From: CAXNKH01 sp049296795
GTDB taxonomy: Bacteria; Pseudomonadota; Gammaproteobacteria; Burkholderiales; Burkholderiaceae_C
NCBI GenBank assembly: GCA_049296795.1
Contig: JBAQTC010000019.1
Span: 1-41,383 of the forward strand
Reading direction: 5' to 3'
Length of the DNA stretch: 41,383 bases
Position numbers and translations under genes: made by a program. This document shows, piece by piece, positions 31,327 to 40,467 of this stretch (its first letter is position 1; each line of letters opens with the position of its first letter). The notes beneath the pieces are model-generated. The model was not told where the DNA came from, searched no databases, and worked only from the letters and a program-made list of their open reading frames with translations.

Positions 31327-32715
31327 TTAGTCTCGGGTAACCCGGACCAACTCTTCGCGCGACGTCAGACCTGAGTGCACCAGTCTTTCACCATCCTCAC
31401 GCATCAGCCGCATGCCGGCCTGCATAGCATTTGCACGAATTTCAGCTTCGGAGGCCTGGTTATGAATCAAGGCGCGAATTTTCTCGTCACTCACCAGCAA
31501 CTCAAAAATTCCAGTACGTCCCTGGTAACCGGTCTGATTGCACGCAATGCAACTGCCGCCATGACAGGCGGGGCATAGTTTGCGCACCAGTCGTTGCGCC
31601 AACACGCCCAGCAGGCTGGAGCTTAGCAAGAAGGGCTCAACCCCCATGTCAATCAAACGGGTCACGGCACTGGCAGCGTCATTGGTGTGCAAGGTGGCCA
31701 GCACCAAATGGCCCGTCAGTGAGGCCTGGATGGCGATTTGAGCGGTCTCAAAATCTCGGATCTCGCCGATCATGATGACATCCGGGTCTTGCCTCAGGAT
31801 GGCGCGCAGGGCTTTGGCAAAGCTCAAATCAATCTTGGGATTGACCTGGGTTTGCCCTATGCCTGAGAGTTCATATTCGATCGGGTCTTCCACCGTCATG
31901 ATGTTGCTGCCCGCTGCATCGAGCCGACTTAGGGCGGCATACAGCGTAGTGGTTTTACCCGAACCCGTGGGTCCGGTAACAAGAATGATGCCGTGCGGCT
32001 GGTCAATCAGACGTTGCAGTCCAGCCAGCACCTCGCCCTGCATGCCGACGGCTTCCAAATGAAGTTTGCTCTGACTTTTATCAAGCAGTCGCAATACCGC
32101 ACGTTCGCCCTGGGCGCTGGGCAAGGTGCTGACACGCACATCCATGGCGCGCGTTCCGATGCGCAGGGAAATTCGACCGTCTTGCGGCAGGCGTTTCTCG
32201 GAAATGTCCAATTCGGCCATGATCTTCAGTCGCGATATCAAAGCAGCGTGCAGTGCCCGGTTCGGTTGCACCACTTCGCGCAGCGTGCCATCAACCCGGA
32301 AGCGAACACTGGAATGCCGCTCATAAGGTTCGATGTGGATGTCACTTGCACCATCGCGCGCAGCCTGGGTCAGCAAGGCGTTGAGCATGCGAATGATGGG
32401 TGCATCGTCCGATGTCTCCAGCAAGTCTTCTATGGCTGGCAAATCCTGCATCATGCGCGAGAGGTCAACGTCACTCTCGACCTCGCTTACCACGCTGGCT
32501 GCGCTCGACTCGCTTTGTGCGTAGGCCGAGCTGATGCGCTGAATAAGCTCTTGTTCTGGCAAAGAGGCCATACTTTGCACAGCATATTTGCGCATCACCT
32601 CGCCCACCCCACTGGGGGGTGAACCGGGATGCAGCCAGAGGGTCAGCGCACCCGCTTCTTCCTCCAGCAGCACTTGCTGGCTACGGGCAAAAGCATAGGG
32701 CAGGCGTTGGCGCAT
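31327..32715 (-). CDS. gspE: T2SS ATPase GspE
   Basis: GspE is the cytoplasmic hexameric ATPase that powers pseudopilus assembly. The 462-residue protein has the Asp box DIHIEP (125-130), Walker A GPTGSGKT (248-255), Walker B region DVIMIGEIRD (312-321), His box LATLHTNDA, and a CPAC...CIAC zinc-binding motif (Cys381, 384, 389, 392) followed by TGYQGRTG. The N-terminus starts RLPYAFAR, the short-N1E form common in betaproteobacteria. It starts ten bases after gspD ends. Motifs are all intact. Confidence 0.96.
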   Translation of the reverse strand: MRQRLPYAFARSQQVLLEEEAGALTLWLHPGSPPSGVGEVMRKYAVQSMASLPEQELIQRISSAYAQSESSAASVVSEVESDVDLSRMMQDLPAIEDLLETSDDAPIIRMLNALLTQAARDGASDIHIEPYERHSSVRFRVDGTLREVVQPNRALHAALISRLKIMAELDISEKRLPQDGRISLRIGTRAMDVRVSTLPSAQGERAVLRLLDKSQSKLHLEAVGMQGEVLAGLQRLIDQPHGIILVTGPTGSGKTTTLYAALSRLDAAGSNIMTVEDPIEYELSGIGQTQVNPKIDLSFAKALRAILRQDPDVIMIGEIRDFETAQIAIQASLTGHLVLATLHTNDAASAVTRLIDMGVEPFLLSSSLLGVLAQRLVRKLCPACHGGSCIACNQTGYQGRTGIFELLVSDEKIRALIHNQASEAEIRANAMQAGMRLMREDGERLVHSGLTSREELVRVTRD

Positions 32716-32725
32716 GGTGACCGAT

Positions 32726-34822
32726 TCAGCGACTTGTTGCTGAGGTGGGCGTTGGATTCAGTGCAGGTAGCACAGGCACATCCTGGAGGGGTGGCAGGAC
32801 TTCGCTCGGCGCAGGCAGCGTGGCGGCCTGTGTTGCACGCATGAGATCGTAGCGTCCCATAGACAGCGCATCGCTGGCTGTTGCGTCACGCACCACCACA
32901 GGCCGCAGGAACACCATCAGATTGGTTTTTTTACGGCCACGCGATTCACTTTTAAACAGGTTGCCGAACAGTGGAATATCGGCCAATCCGGGTACTCGTT
33001 CCTGGTTGCCCGAGTGTTCGTCTTGCAACAAGCCGCCGAGCACGACGATCGATCCATCATCGACCAGCACATTGGACTCGATCGAGCGCTTATTGGTAAT
33101 CAAGCCTGTGGCTGAATTGACAGAAGAGGGCTGAACACTTGAGACCTCTTGGTAAATGGACAATTTGACCGTGCCGTTTTCACTGATCTGGGGTTTGACC
33201 CGCAGCGTCAAGCCAACGTCTTTGCGTTCAATGGTCTGAAACGGGTTGACCGCCCCGGCGCCGCTAACACTGGCGTTGGTGTATTGACCGGTCACGAAAG
33301 GCACATTCTGGCCGATCACGATCTTGGCTTCTTCGTTGTCCAAGGTCAGCAAGTTAGGCGTCGACAAAATATTGCCGTTACCCGTTTGCTCTAGAAAGCG
33401 CGCCAAAAACCCCAGGACATAGACGCCATTGGTCTGGTTAGCCACACCCAAATTCAGTCCTTTTCCCGGGGTAACGGCGCCACTGGCACCTTGGCTGGCC
33501 AAGCTGATGATGTTGTTGCCACCCGAGCCAAAATTGGTTCCGATCAAGCCAATGCTTCTGTCGCCCGCTTGGCCTATCGGGCCTTGCCATTGGATGCCGA
33601 ACTCGGCCGCTTTGTCGGCGTTGACTTCTGCAATCAGGCTTTCAACAAATACCTGGGCGCGACGGGTATCGAGCTTGTCGATCACCGCGCGTAACTGACG
33701 GTATTGCGGTTCGGGCGCGGTAATGATGAGGGAGTTGGTTGCGGGGTCAGCCTGAATTTGACCGCCCGTGGTGACCGGGCTGAGCGCAGCTGAGCTGGTG
33801 GTGCTTGCGCTCCCAGGCGGGGTCGGTGTCGCGCTGCTTGTTGTGCGCGTATCGCCGGACAGCGCTCCTCTTAAAGTGTTCGCCAGTTTAGTGGCGTCGG
33901 CATTCTTCAAATAGACCACATAGATATTGCCGCTGGCGCTGTTGCCTTGCGGCGTAGGCTGATCGAGTTTTTCAATCAAAGACTTAACCAGGGCCAACCG
34001 TGCCGGGTTGGCGGCACGCAAAATCAAAGAATTGCTGCGCGGCTCGGCCACCAAAGTTGTCTTGAAAGTGGAATCGGTCTGCCCCTGTCCCGGCGCTGCA
34101 ATCGGACTGCTACCGGATTCAACCAGACGCAACACCAGGGGAGCCAGGTCATTGGCAATGGCGTGTTTCAGGTTGACGATCTCCACATCAGTGGCGTTGG
34201 AGACATCCATGGCCGCGATGATGCGGGCTAAGCGCTGCAAGTTATCAGCATAGTCGGTGATGGTCAGCGAATTGTTGCCGGGGTTGAAATTAATCGTGTT
34301 GTTGGGGCTGATCAACGGACGCAACACCGGAACCAGGTTATTGGCGTTCTCAAAATTGAGTTTGAAAATTTGCGTCATGACCTGGTTGCTGCGGTTTGTT
34401 ACCGCACCCGCCGACACCGTGCTGCTTTGCAATTTGGCATCGGCTTCGGGCACCACTTTATCCAGACCCGCTGCTTCCACCACGGTATAACCCTGCAGCC
34501 TCAATGCGGCCAGAAATTGGTTGTAAGCCGTGCTGGGTGACACCGGTCGCTCCGTGTTCAGGTTCATCGTTCCTTTGACACGGGGATCAACCACCACGTT
34601 GCGCCCCGTGATGCTGGCCATGGCACGCGCAACCGCTTCTATCTCGGTATTTGAAAAATTCAGCGTCACAGGCTCCCCCCGTTTGGCTGGGCTAGGCTTG
34701 CTTTCAACGCTGGACTGGGCCCTGGCCTGGGACAAAAAAGAGCTGTTGCTGCCGTAACAAAAGGCTAGAAGCCCCATTGAAAAGAGTGCCCATTGGATTC
34801 GGTTTGAACTTAGGTATTCCAT
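32726..34822 (-). CDS. gspD: T2SS outer membrane secretin GspD
   Basis: GspD forms the outer membrane channel of the type II system. From ATG 34822 the protein has 698 residues with a signal peptide (WALFSMGLLAFCYGSNSSF, cleavage likely near ARAQS). The N0 domain follows (VTLNFSNTEIEAVARAMA), then N1-N3 (IFKLNFENANNLVPVLRPL, VVYLKNADATKLANTL) and the secretin core with LLTLDNEEAKIVIGQNVPFV and VPGLADIPLFGNLF. A longer in-frame start at 35014 lies deep inside gspN and would place 64 residues before the signal peptide, so 34822 is chosen; it is four bases after the gspN stop. A Ser/Thr-rich N3 linker is usual. Confidence 0.95.
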   Translation of the reverse strand: MEYLSSNRIQWALFSMGLLAFCYGSNSSFLSQARAQSSVESKPSPAKRGEPVTLNFSNTEIEAVARAMASITGRNVVVDPRVKGTMNLNTERPVSPSTAYNQFLAALRLQGYTVVEAAGLDKVVPEADAKLQSSTVSAGAVTNRSNQVMTQIFKLNFENANNLVPVLRPLISPNNTINFNPGNNSLTITDYADNLQRLARIIAAMDVSNATDVEIVNLKHAIANDLAPLVLRLVESGSSPIAAPGQGQTDSTFKTTLVAEPRSNSLILRAANPARLALVKSLIEKLDQPTPQGNSASGNIYVVYLKNADATKLANTLRGALSGDTRTTSSATPTPPGSASTTSSAALSPVTTGGQIQADPATNSLIITAPEPQYRQLRAVIDKLDTRRAQVFVESLIAEVNADKAAEFGIQWQGPIGQAGDRSIGLIGTNFGSGGNNIISLASQGASGAVTPGKGLNLGVANQTNGVYVLGFLARFLEQTGNGNILSTPNLLTLDNEEAKIVIGQNVPFVTGQYTNASVSGAGAVNPFQTIERKDVGLTLRVKPQISENGTVKLSIYQEVSSVQPSSVNSATGLITNKRSIESNVLVDDGSIVVLGGLLQDEHSGNQERVPGLADIPLFGNLFKSESRGRKKTNLMVFLRPVVVRDATASDALSMGRYDLMRATQAATLPAPSEVLPPLQDVPVLPALNPTPTSATSR

Positions 34823-34826
34823 AGGT

Positions 34827-35621
34827 TTAGCCCACTTTAATGATGGAACGTGCGCCATCGCGGCGCCCAATAATATTGAGAAGATTGGAAAGGGCATCGA
34901 CCTGTGCCGGCTCAGCACTGGCGAGTCCTTGAAAGTGTAGTCGAGAGCCCAACCAAAGACCATCACCCGAGAGTTGCAAACTACCTTCGAGGGTGCTGAG
35001 TTGGAACGTTGCACTGGTCCCGCCCAGAAGCGTCAAACGGTAACTGCCCATGGGCTTGAGGGTCGACAAGCGTGATGACATACCAAGCGCTTCGAGTTGG
35101 GCTTGTCCCGCAATGGCGAGTCGGCCCTGAGTCAACGTCAGCGACAAACTCTGGGTCACCAGCTTCAAAACACCTTCGGCCTGCACGGTGTTCCAGGGCG
35201 TTCCCAAACCCGCCAACAGGGCGCCAGGCCACTGTGATTGGCCATCAGTCAATGCCAGCTGCACGCCAGCCCAGCGTGGTCGCAGCTGTAACTGCAGCGA
35301 TTGCGGCGTGCAACAAGATGCGTCCAAGACAATGGACAAGTTATCCCATGCCGGTCGTAACTGCCAGTTCACGCGCCCTGGCAAAGCGCTAGCATCACGG
35401 CTGCCAACTCCGCCACTGAGAAGCAATTGCGCCGAGCCATTCCACAGAGTTCCTCGGGGCTCAAGCAAAATCAGACGCTCATTGCTGAAGTCCTGCAAGG
35501 TCGAAGCCACCCAACGTGCTGGCGCAAACAGTAACACGGCCATGAACAAACCAGTCAAGGCACCGCCGATGGCCCAACCCCACGGCGTTGCTTGAAAGGT
35601 TGTGGGCTGTCGTCGTGCCAT
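34827..35621 (-). CDS. gspN: T2SS protein GspN
   Basis: GspN is an accessory bitopic protein found in some type II systems. From ATG 35621 the protein has 264 residues. It has one N-terminal membrane helix (WAIGGALTGLFMAVLLFAPA) and a periplasmic beta-rich domain with LEPRGTLWNGSAQLLLSGG, VNWQLRP and GVLKLVTQSLSLTLTQGR, typical of the family. An in-frame ATG at 35678 would overlap gspM by 35 bases and add 19 basic residues; either start is possible. It lies between gspM and gspD. Confidence 0.88.
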   Translation of the reverse strand: MARRQPTTFQATPWGWAIGGALTGLFMAVLLFAPARWVASTLQDFSNERLILLEPRGTLWNGSAQLLLSGGVGSRDASALPGRVNWQLRPAWDNLSIVLDASCCTPQSLQLQLRPRWAGVQLALTDGQSQWPGALLAGLGTPWNTVQAEGVLKLVTQSLSLTLTQGRLAIAGQAQLEALGMSSRLSTLKPMGSYRLTLLGGTSATFQLSTLEGSLQLSGDGLWLGSRLHFQGLASAEPAQVDALSNLLNIIGRRDGARSIIKVG

Positions 35622-35643
35622 GGGCGTGTGGGGTCGGGGCCTT

Positions 35644-36135
35644 TCAGCGCGACGCAAACTCCAATACCAAGGTGCCATCCCAGCTCGTGCTGGCTGCGTC
35701 GCTGCGTTTCAAGCTCGCCTGGTTCGGCAAAACGTGGGCCTGGCTCCGGGCTTGCGCCAACCATTGAGCCAGGGCTTCAGACGAAGCCCCTTTGAGGGTA
35801 ATCGTGGCCCGTTGCCCGCCCATCTGGAGTTGGGCCGTACTGCCAAAGTGCTGTTTGACTGAGACCTCCAATGACGCTTGCGCTTGCTCTGGTGTCACCC
35901 GTGTTTGTGCTTGCAGCAGCCGGGCCTGGGCTTGTAAAGCCTGCATTTTTTGAAATTGCACATCGAGTTTGCTGCGGACTTGTTCGGCGTTGCGCCAGGT
36001 GTGCAAGGCGGGTGCCAGCATCAGCCACCACAAGAGGGCTGCACCCATCAGCCATGTGGCCAGCCAGAGGGCGTTTTTCTCCCTTGAGGAGAAGCGGCTC
36101 AGGATGGTTTTTAATGGGCTAACTAGTTTCATCAA
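35644..36135 (-). CDS. gspM: T2SS protein GspM
   Basis: GspM is a small bitopic inner membrane protein that binds GspL. The 163-residue protein has a cytoplasmic start (LSRFSSREKNALWL), one helix at about 23-43 (LWLATWLMGAALLWWLMLAP), a coiled coil (QFQKMQALQAQARLLQAQ) and the small ferredoxin-like periplasmic domain. It overlaps gspL by four bases (ATGA on the minus strand). Length is normal. Confidence 0.9.
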   Translation of the reverse strand: MMKLVSPLKTILSRFSSREKNALWLATWLMGAALLWWLMLAPALHTWRNAEQVRSKLDVQFQKMQALQAQARLLQAQTRVTPEQAQASLEVSVKQHFGSTAQLQMGGQRATITLKGASSEALAQWLAQARSQAHVLPNQASLKRSDAASTSWDGTLVLEFASR

Positions 36136-37370
36136 CCGCCCTCCTGCCGAACGACCAGGATGTCGCCTTCAATCCGGCTGGCATAAGCTCGGGCTTTCAA
36201 TTGGGCCACTAAATTTGAAGTCTCTGCCGCAGTGAGCTTAAGTCCGTTTGGCCTGAAAGTTAAGCGCGCCTCCCCCACCACAAATTCAATCGAGCTGAGC
36301 GACGACTCAGCAGGCAACAACGGGCCTAGACGTGCCAAGATGGCTTCAAGATCACGGTCGGATGCCGCTCCGCTGCGCTGCTGTAAGTCTGCGACGGCGC
36401 GTTCCATTTGCAGCGGTGCATCGACGATCACACTGACGCTGGGAAAGGTTTGGCTCAAGACGGCCCGGATGGCCAGCCGTTGCTGGTCTTGTGCTGCTCG
36501 CTCAGCCCAGGCCCAGGCGTTCAATCCCAGCAAGTTGATCGCCAGCAAACCAACTGAGCTCCAACGGGCAGCACGCCACTGGGGTGAAGTCAGAAAACTG
36601 CGCCAGCAACCGAGCAGGCGCTTCATGTGACGCGCACGATCCGAGTTGGCGAGATCAAATTGCGCCAGATTCCAGGCTGATTGGGCTGCCTGCAACCAGC
36701 GCTGCTCGCTTGACTGCAGAGTCGCCACCCGCTTAAAAAATTGCTCAGCCAACGCGGCAACAGAGGGTTCGGCCACCAACTCGAACTGCTGCGGCATAGT
36801 CAGCAAAGCCACAGAAACAGCACTCAGCGGCAGCACGGTTACGCCGTGGGTTCCTGGCATAAGCAACTGAGCTGGCGACAGCCCCTCGGTGACATAGAGC
36901 GTGGTTGCTGGGTTGGGGTTCAAGTCTGGGGAGAATTCCGGAACAATGCGCGTGACCTGAATAGGGCTGGCCTCGAAGGCTTGCAGATAGGCCTGCAACC
37001 AGGACCGGTCGCAAACAGCGACCCAGGCCGCTTGCTCGGCCTTGGCCTGGGGCGCCAGTGCGAAGTGCAAGACATCGACTTCGTCCAGCAAGCGCTCTTC
37101 AAGCAGTCCGCAGAGCACGGCACGCAGGCGCTGCGGATTGCCCAAGCGACTGGTGAGCGTGCCTTTGGGCAATACGACTTGGTGCCAAGACAGAGCGAGC
37201 GCTGGAACCACCAGCACCACTTCACTGCCAAATTTGGGCGGCGCTGGCAACAAAGCGGCAGTGGCTCGTCCATGGCTCGCCAAACTTATCCCGTCTGGGC
37301 TGAACAGGTAGCCGTACTCCGTGTTGGCGTTGGCTACCGCGAGGGGGAGTGAAATAATCAGCGTTGTCAT
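36132..37370 (-). CDS. gspL: T2SS protein GspL
   Basis: GspL links the GspE ATPase to the inner membrane platform. From ATG 37370 the protein has 412 residues: MTTLIISLPLAVANANTEYG opens the actin-like cytoplasmic domain, a membrane helix lies near VGLLAINLLGLNAWAWAE, and the periplasmic ferredoxin-like domain ends the protein. An upstream in-frame ATG at 37406 adds 12 residues and overlaps gspK; the later start matches the usual family beginning and leaves a 16-base gap. The stop overlaps the gspM start by four bases. Confidence 0.9.
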   Translation of the reverse strand: MTTLIISLPLAVANANTEYGYLFSPDGISLASHGRATAALLPAPPKFGSEVVLVVPALALSWHQVVLPKGTLTSRLGNPQRLRAVLCGLLEERLLDEVDVLHFALAPQAKAEQAAWVAVCDRSWLQAYLQAFEASPIQVTRIVPEFSPDLNPNPATTLYVTEGLSPAQLLMPGTHGVTVLPLSAVSVALLTMPQQFELVAEPSVAALAEQFFKRVATLQSSEQRWLQAAQSAWNLAQFDLANSDRARHMKRLLGCWRSFLTSPQWRAARWSSVGLLAINLLGLNAWAWAERAAQDQQRLAIRAVLSQTFPSVSVIVDAPLQMERAVADLQQRSGAASDRDLEAILARLGPLLPAESSLSSIEFVVGEARLTFRPNGLKLTAAETSNLVAQLKARAYASRIEGDILVVRQEGG

Positions 37371-37386
37371 GGTGGGACTTGAACGA

Positions 37387-38334
37387 TCATTGTAGTGAGC
37401 TACCATGACTGTGTGTTAGCTCGCTTAAAACGGCTCGCTCGCGCCAAACTGTTTTCACTTCGATTCCGTCACGCCGCACCAAGGAGCGTTCCTCCACTGT
37501 CGTTTGCCCCACTCGCAAGCGACCTCGGACTTCGAAGTAGCGCGATCCCACGCTGAGTCGATCAGAGTAGTTCTGCAGCGTCTTGGCGGCGTCGGCCAGG
37601 GTTCGAAAGTGCTGGTTGGCACGCGCCCTCACCATGCCATTGGCCTCATTCAATTCCAATTCCGCAACGCTGGCGTAAATGACCATCGCACTGGCCGTGT
37701 TGAGGTTGACCGTGGTCCGTTCGGGCAGCCAGCAAATATAGGGTTTGAGAATTTGTAAGCTTTTGACTGACAGACCTAGCCAGACCAGTTGCTCCAGCGT
37801 CTGGGGCATCAAAGGAGCCTGGGCAGCGAAGCTGTCGTTGGCAAGAATTAAATTGCTCGACAACAAATCAAGCTCCGAGAGTGGCAAGTTCAACGCCTCA
37901 AACAGCTTGCCAAAACTTTGCAAAACAGGCTCGTAAACTTTATTGCCATCGACCAGATTGAACACATTCAGACGCGACTGCAAGTCGGTAATTTGACCCG
38001 ACAAAAAGAGATCTTGCTCCGGGTTGCTGTTGTTTTTATCAACGGCCAAGAAACTCGACAACCGGGATTCCTGCAAGGGAATGGCCCAGGGTTCGGCCAG
38101 ATGGTCAGTCGTTCCCGAGCGTGCGTCTTCACGCAAAATCAGTCGGGCCCAGTCCTGTGCCCCCGTCAACAGCCATCTCATTTGCGCTCGGTTTCGCTCG
38201 GCCAATTCGACCTCTACATTGCGCCATTGTTGCCACAAAGCCGTCGCCGCAAAAGTGGCGACCAAAGTAACCGTGAGCATGGCCGTTAGCAGGGCCGCGC
38301 CAGTTTGTTTGGCGGGTGCTAGTCGGCGCTTCAT
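37387..38334 (-). CDS. gspK: T2SS minor pseudopilin GspK
   Basis: GspK sits at the tip of the pseudopilus with GspI and GspJ. From ATG 38334 the protein has 315 residues. A basic leader and the site QTG|AALLTAML come first, lacking the Glu5 of other pseudopilins, as expected for GspK. A hydrophobic helix and the large globular domain with LQSRLNVFNL and TVNLNTASAMVIYASV (helix-hairpin-like region) follow. ATG 38334 overlaps the gspJ stop as ATGA; the upstream start at 38367 would hide the leader inside gspJ. Length is normal. Confidence 0.92.
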   Translation of the reverse strand: MKRRLAPAKQTGAALLTAMLTVTLVATFAATALWQQWRNVEVELAERNRAQMRWLLTGAQDWARLILREDARSGTTDHLAEPWAIPLQESRLSSFLAVDKNNSNPEQDLFLSGQITDLQSRLNVFNLVDGNKVYEPVLQSFGKLFEALNLPLSELDLLSSNLILANDSFAAQAPLMPQTLEQLVWLGLSVKSLQILKPYICWLPERTTVNLNTASAMVIYASVAELELNEANGMVRARANQHFRTLADAAKTLQNYSDRLSVGSRYFEVRGRLRVGQTTVEERSLVRRDGIEVKTVWRERAVLSELTHSHGSSLQ

Positions 38335-39011
38335 AACTTGGCCCCGCTCCCGGTGGTGCGCACCCAATCCCGTGTCAGCGTGCCACTCAGGGCTTGTCCA
38401 CTGGGCAGTGTCAGCACCAAGCGCACGCCCTCTGGGACGCTGGCGACAGGCTGGTTTGGCGCCGCAGTGGTGCCAGGGCTTGTGCTGCTGTCATTGCTGG
38501 ACAACGGGTTGCTCCAGGTCTCACCACGGAAGTAAAAAATCTGCCACTGCGCCAACGCTGTGATGGCGACTTCGCTTTTTTTCATTTCGTCGCTTTGGTT
38601 GCGGCCCCACAGCATGGCCAAACTCCAGGCTTCTTGCCATTCTTTTCGGCTGCGCAGTGGGGGGGATTGCCAGCGCAGCCATTGCGTTGTGCCATCCACA
38701 GAACGCTGCGACCAGGCCACGACCAGCAGATCCTGCGCTGTGCTGCGCCGGGTCATACGCAGTACCAGACCGTCCCAATCGAGCGCCTCAATTTGCGCAT
38801 TCTGCGCCAAGGCATCGAGGTCGGCAGTCCACTGTGCAAGCGCAGTTTGCAGTGTCAGCACAGCCGTGCTGTGCGCTTGAGTTTGCGTCTGCGATCGCGT
38901 CATGCCGTCGAGTCCACGCCAGCTCAACACCGTCATGAGTGCCATGACCGCCAGCGCCACCAGCAACTCGATGAGGGTGAAGCCGCGTTGCTTGCAAGCT
39001 GCTGTGGGCAT
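38331..39011 (-). CDS. gspJ: T2SS minor pseudopilin GspJ
   Basis: From ATG 39011 the protein has 226 residues and starts MPTAACKQRG|FTLIELLVALAV, with the prepilin peptidase site after Gly10 and Glu5 of the mature chain in place. The globular domain (GLVLRMTRRST, TQWLRWQSPPLRSRKEW, VRLVLTLPSGQALSGTLTRDWV) is typical of GspJ. A long in-frame extension to 39224 lies antisense-free within gspI and has no similarity, so it is not used. The ATG overlaps the gspI stop by one base (TAATG). Confidence 0.93.
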   Translation of the reverse strand: MPTAACKQRGFTLIELLVALAVMALMTVLSWRGLDGMTRSQTQTQAHSTAVLTLQTALAQWTADLDALAQNAQIEALDWDGLVLRMTRRSTAQDLLVVAWSQRSVDGTTQWLRWQSPPLRSRKEWQEAWSLAMLWGRNQSDEMKKSEVAITALAQWQIFYFRGETWSNPLSSNDSSTSPGTTAAPNQPVASVPEGVRLVLTLPSGQALSGTLTRDWVRTTGSGAKL

Positions 39012-39373
39012 TAAATCCGCCCGACCACGGTTGCCAGTTGCAACAGATGTGAACCGTCCTCGTGCACCTGCGCTTCGACCCGGCGAAAATTCGGGTTGGG
39101 CGTAGGTCGAACTGAAACCATCACCGTCAATTGGCGGCCGGCTTGTTCGCAGACCAACTGGCTGTCCCCTACCACGGGCATCTGTTTGGAGAGTCGGATC
39201 TTGACCAATTCGTTTTCGGCGCACAGCTGCGCCAGCAGCATGGATGACTGGCGCATGGCGTTGCGGGTCAGTGCCGATGTAGCTTGCAATCCTGCCAGCA
39301 AGGCAATGGCCACAATCGCCAGTGCCACCAGCACTTCAATCAAGGTGAAACCTGAAACGCTGCTTTGCTTCAT
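39011..39373 (-). CDS. gspI: T2SS minor pseudopilin GspI
   Basis: The 120-residue protein starts MKQSSVSG|FTLIEVLVALAIVAIA, a normal short leader cut after Gly8 with Glu5 in the mature chain. The rest (ALTRNAMRQSSMLLAQLCAENEL, VRPTPNPNFRRVEAQV) matches GspI, which seeds pseudopilus assembly with GspJ and GspK. ATG 39373 overlaps the gspH stop as ATGA. Length is usual. Confidence 0.95.
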   Translation of the reverse strand: MKQSSVSGFTLIEVLVALAIVAIALLAGLQATSALTRNAMRQSSMLLAQLCAENELVKIRLSKQMPVVGDSQLVCEQAGRQLTVMVSVRPTPNPNFRRVEAQVHEDGSHLLQLATVVGRI

Positions 39374-39804
39374 GGCTGGACAGTAAAAGGCCGCAACCCA
39401 TCCGTGCTGACACGCACCATCCGATCGGGTTGTTGCGTTGAAACCAGGGTGATGCTTTGAGCTTCAATCATGGGTTCCGGTCCCAGCCATAGGGTGATCT
39501 GCGTTTGCACCGACGTGTAGTGACTGAGCCAGTTTTCTGGCAAGGTCTTGTCAGCCAAACCCTCAAAGCGAAAACCAGGCGCTTCGTCCTGCGTCGCTAT
39601 GCGCCAACGCACGGCCACACCTGTGGCGCGGGATTGAGCACGGGCTGATTCGAGCAAAGCGGCCAGCCTTTGCGCATCGCGCTCCAAACTGGATTGCGAG
39701 GAATCGCGCAGCGCAAAACCGACACCGGCTGAAGCAACGGCAATGATCGCCACCACCAGCAGCAGCTCCAGCAGCGTGAACCCACGTGAACGCGCGGGTG
39801 TCAC
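39370..39804 (-). CDS. gspH: T2SS minor pseudopilin GspH
   Basis: From GTG 39804 the protein has 144 residues: a leader TPARSRG|FTLLELLLVVAII cut after Gly8, Glu5 present, then the GspH-type globular domain (LLESARAQSRATGVAVRWRI, GLRPFTVQP). The same frame stays open upstream to another GTG at 39972 because a tandem 84-base repeat (28 codons per unit) lies between gspG and gspH; starting there would make an implausible 64-residue leader. Neither start has a clear ribosome site, so translation may depend on coupling to gspG. The stop overlaps gspI by four bases. Confidence 0.85.
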   Translation of the reverse strand: MTPARSRGFTLLELLLVVAIIAVASAGVGFALRDSSQSSLERDAQRLAALLESARAQSRATGVAVRWRIATQDEAPGFRFEGLADKTLPENWLSHYTSVQTQITLWLGPEPMIEAQSITLVSTQQPDRMVRVSTDGLRPFTVQP

Positions 39805-39969
39805 AGCCGCAGTGCCGGGCAGCCCCAAGAAAGGCACGGCCCCCTTGGGGGGCAAGGAGCTACACGCAGTGGCGACCGTGGGGGCCACAGCCGCAGCGCC
39901 GGGCCGCCCCAAGAAAGGCACGGCCCCCTTGGGGGGCAGGGAGCGACACGCAGTGGCGACCGTGGGGGC
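39802..39969. repeat. Two tandem 84-base repeats between gspG and gspH
   Basis: Unit 1 (39802-39885) and unit 2 (39886-39969) are near-identical, both starting CACAGCCGCAG and ending CCGTGGGGGC. Each holds the hairpin-forming GCCCCCTTGGGGGGC. Each unit is exactly 28 codons, so the gspH frame is never closed; on the minus strand each encodes the same Pro/Ala-rich peptide (APTVATAC, SLPPKGAVPFLG). GCCCCC-AA-GGGGGC repeats of this kind are common between genes in Comamonadaceae genomes, as I recall. Confidence 0.85.
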
Positions 39970-39976
39970 CACACAC

Positions 39977-40429
39977 TTACTGCCAACTGCCTACATCGGC
40001 ATTTTTCCCTTCGCCCCCAGCTTGACCGTCAGCGCCGAAAGACAGGACATCGACCTCCCCCTTGATCCCCGGATTGAGGTAGAGATAAGGACGACCCCAG
40101 GGGTCGTTTGGAAGCTTTTCGAGGTAGGGTTTCCAGTTGACCGGTATCGGGGCAGTACTGGGCTTGCTCACCAGAGCTTGCAAACCTTGCTCCATCACTG
40201 GGTAGCGCTGATTGTCGAGTTTGTAGAGCTTGAGCGCTTGTGCCAGGTTGTTGACGTCGGTTTTTGCTGCCGTCGCCCGTGCATCATCGGCGCGGTCCAG
40301 CACATTGGGAACAATCAGTGCGGCCAACACACCAATGATCACCAACACCACCATGAGTTCAATCAAGGTAAAGCCGTTTAACGTGAAGCTGTTTCTGCGA
40401 CGCTTCAAAATCGTGTGGATTTGTGTCAT
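39977..40429 (-). CDS. gspG: T2SS major pseudopilin GspG
   Basis: GspG builds the pseudopilus shaft. The 150-residue protein starts with a basic leader and the site LNG|FTLIELMVVLVIIGVL, cut after Gly19 with Glu24 at mature position 5. YKLDNQRYPVMEQGLQALV and NDPWGRPYLYLNPG are the classic GspG calcium-loop signatures, and FGADGQAGGEG ends the calcium site. It is the first minus-strand gsp gene, so the promoter should lie in 40430-40660, now partly filled by a MITE-like element. Confidence 0.96.
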   Translation of the reverse strand: MTQIHTILKRRRNSFTLNGFTLIELMVVLVIIGVLAALIVPNVLDRADDARATAAKTDVNNLAQALKLYKLDNQRYPVMEQGLQALVSKPSTAPIPVNWKPYLEKLPNDPWGRPYLYLNPGIKGEVDVLSFGADGQAGGEGKNADVGSWQ

Positions 40430-40467
40430 AGGCGCTCAAGCTGCAAAGTTTGTTGAAGTGTAGTTCA

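Noticed and set aside
34823..35014. Extended N-terminus of GspD from ATG 35014
   Set aside because: It lies inside gspN and would bury the signal peptide; the start at 34822 is better.
36741..37352. Plus-strand ORF of 203 residues opposite gspL
   Set aside because: Low-complexity Gln/Gly/Arg composition typical of an antisense frame; gspL is clear on the other strand.
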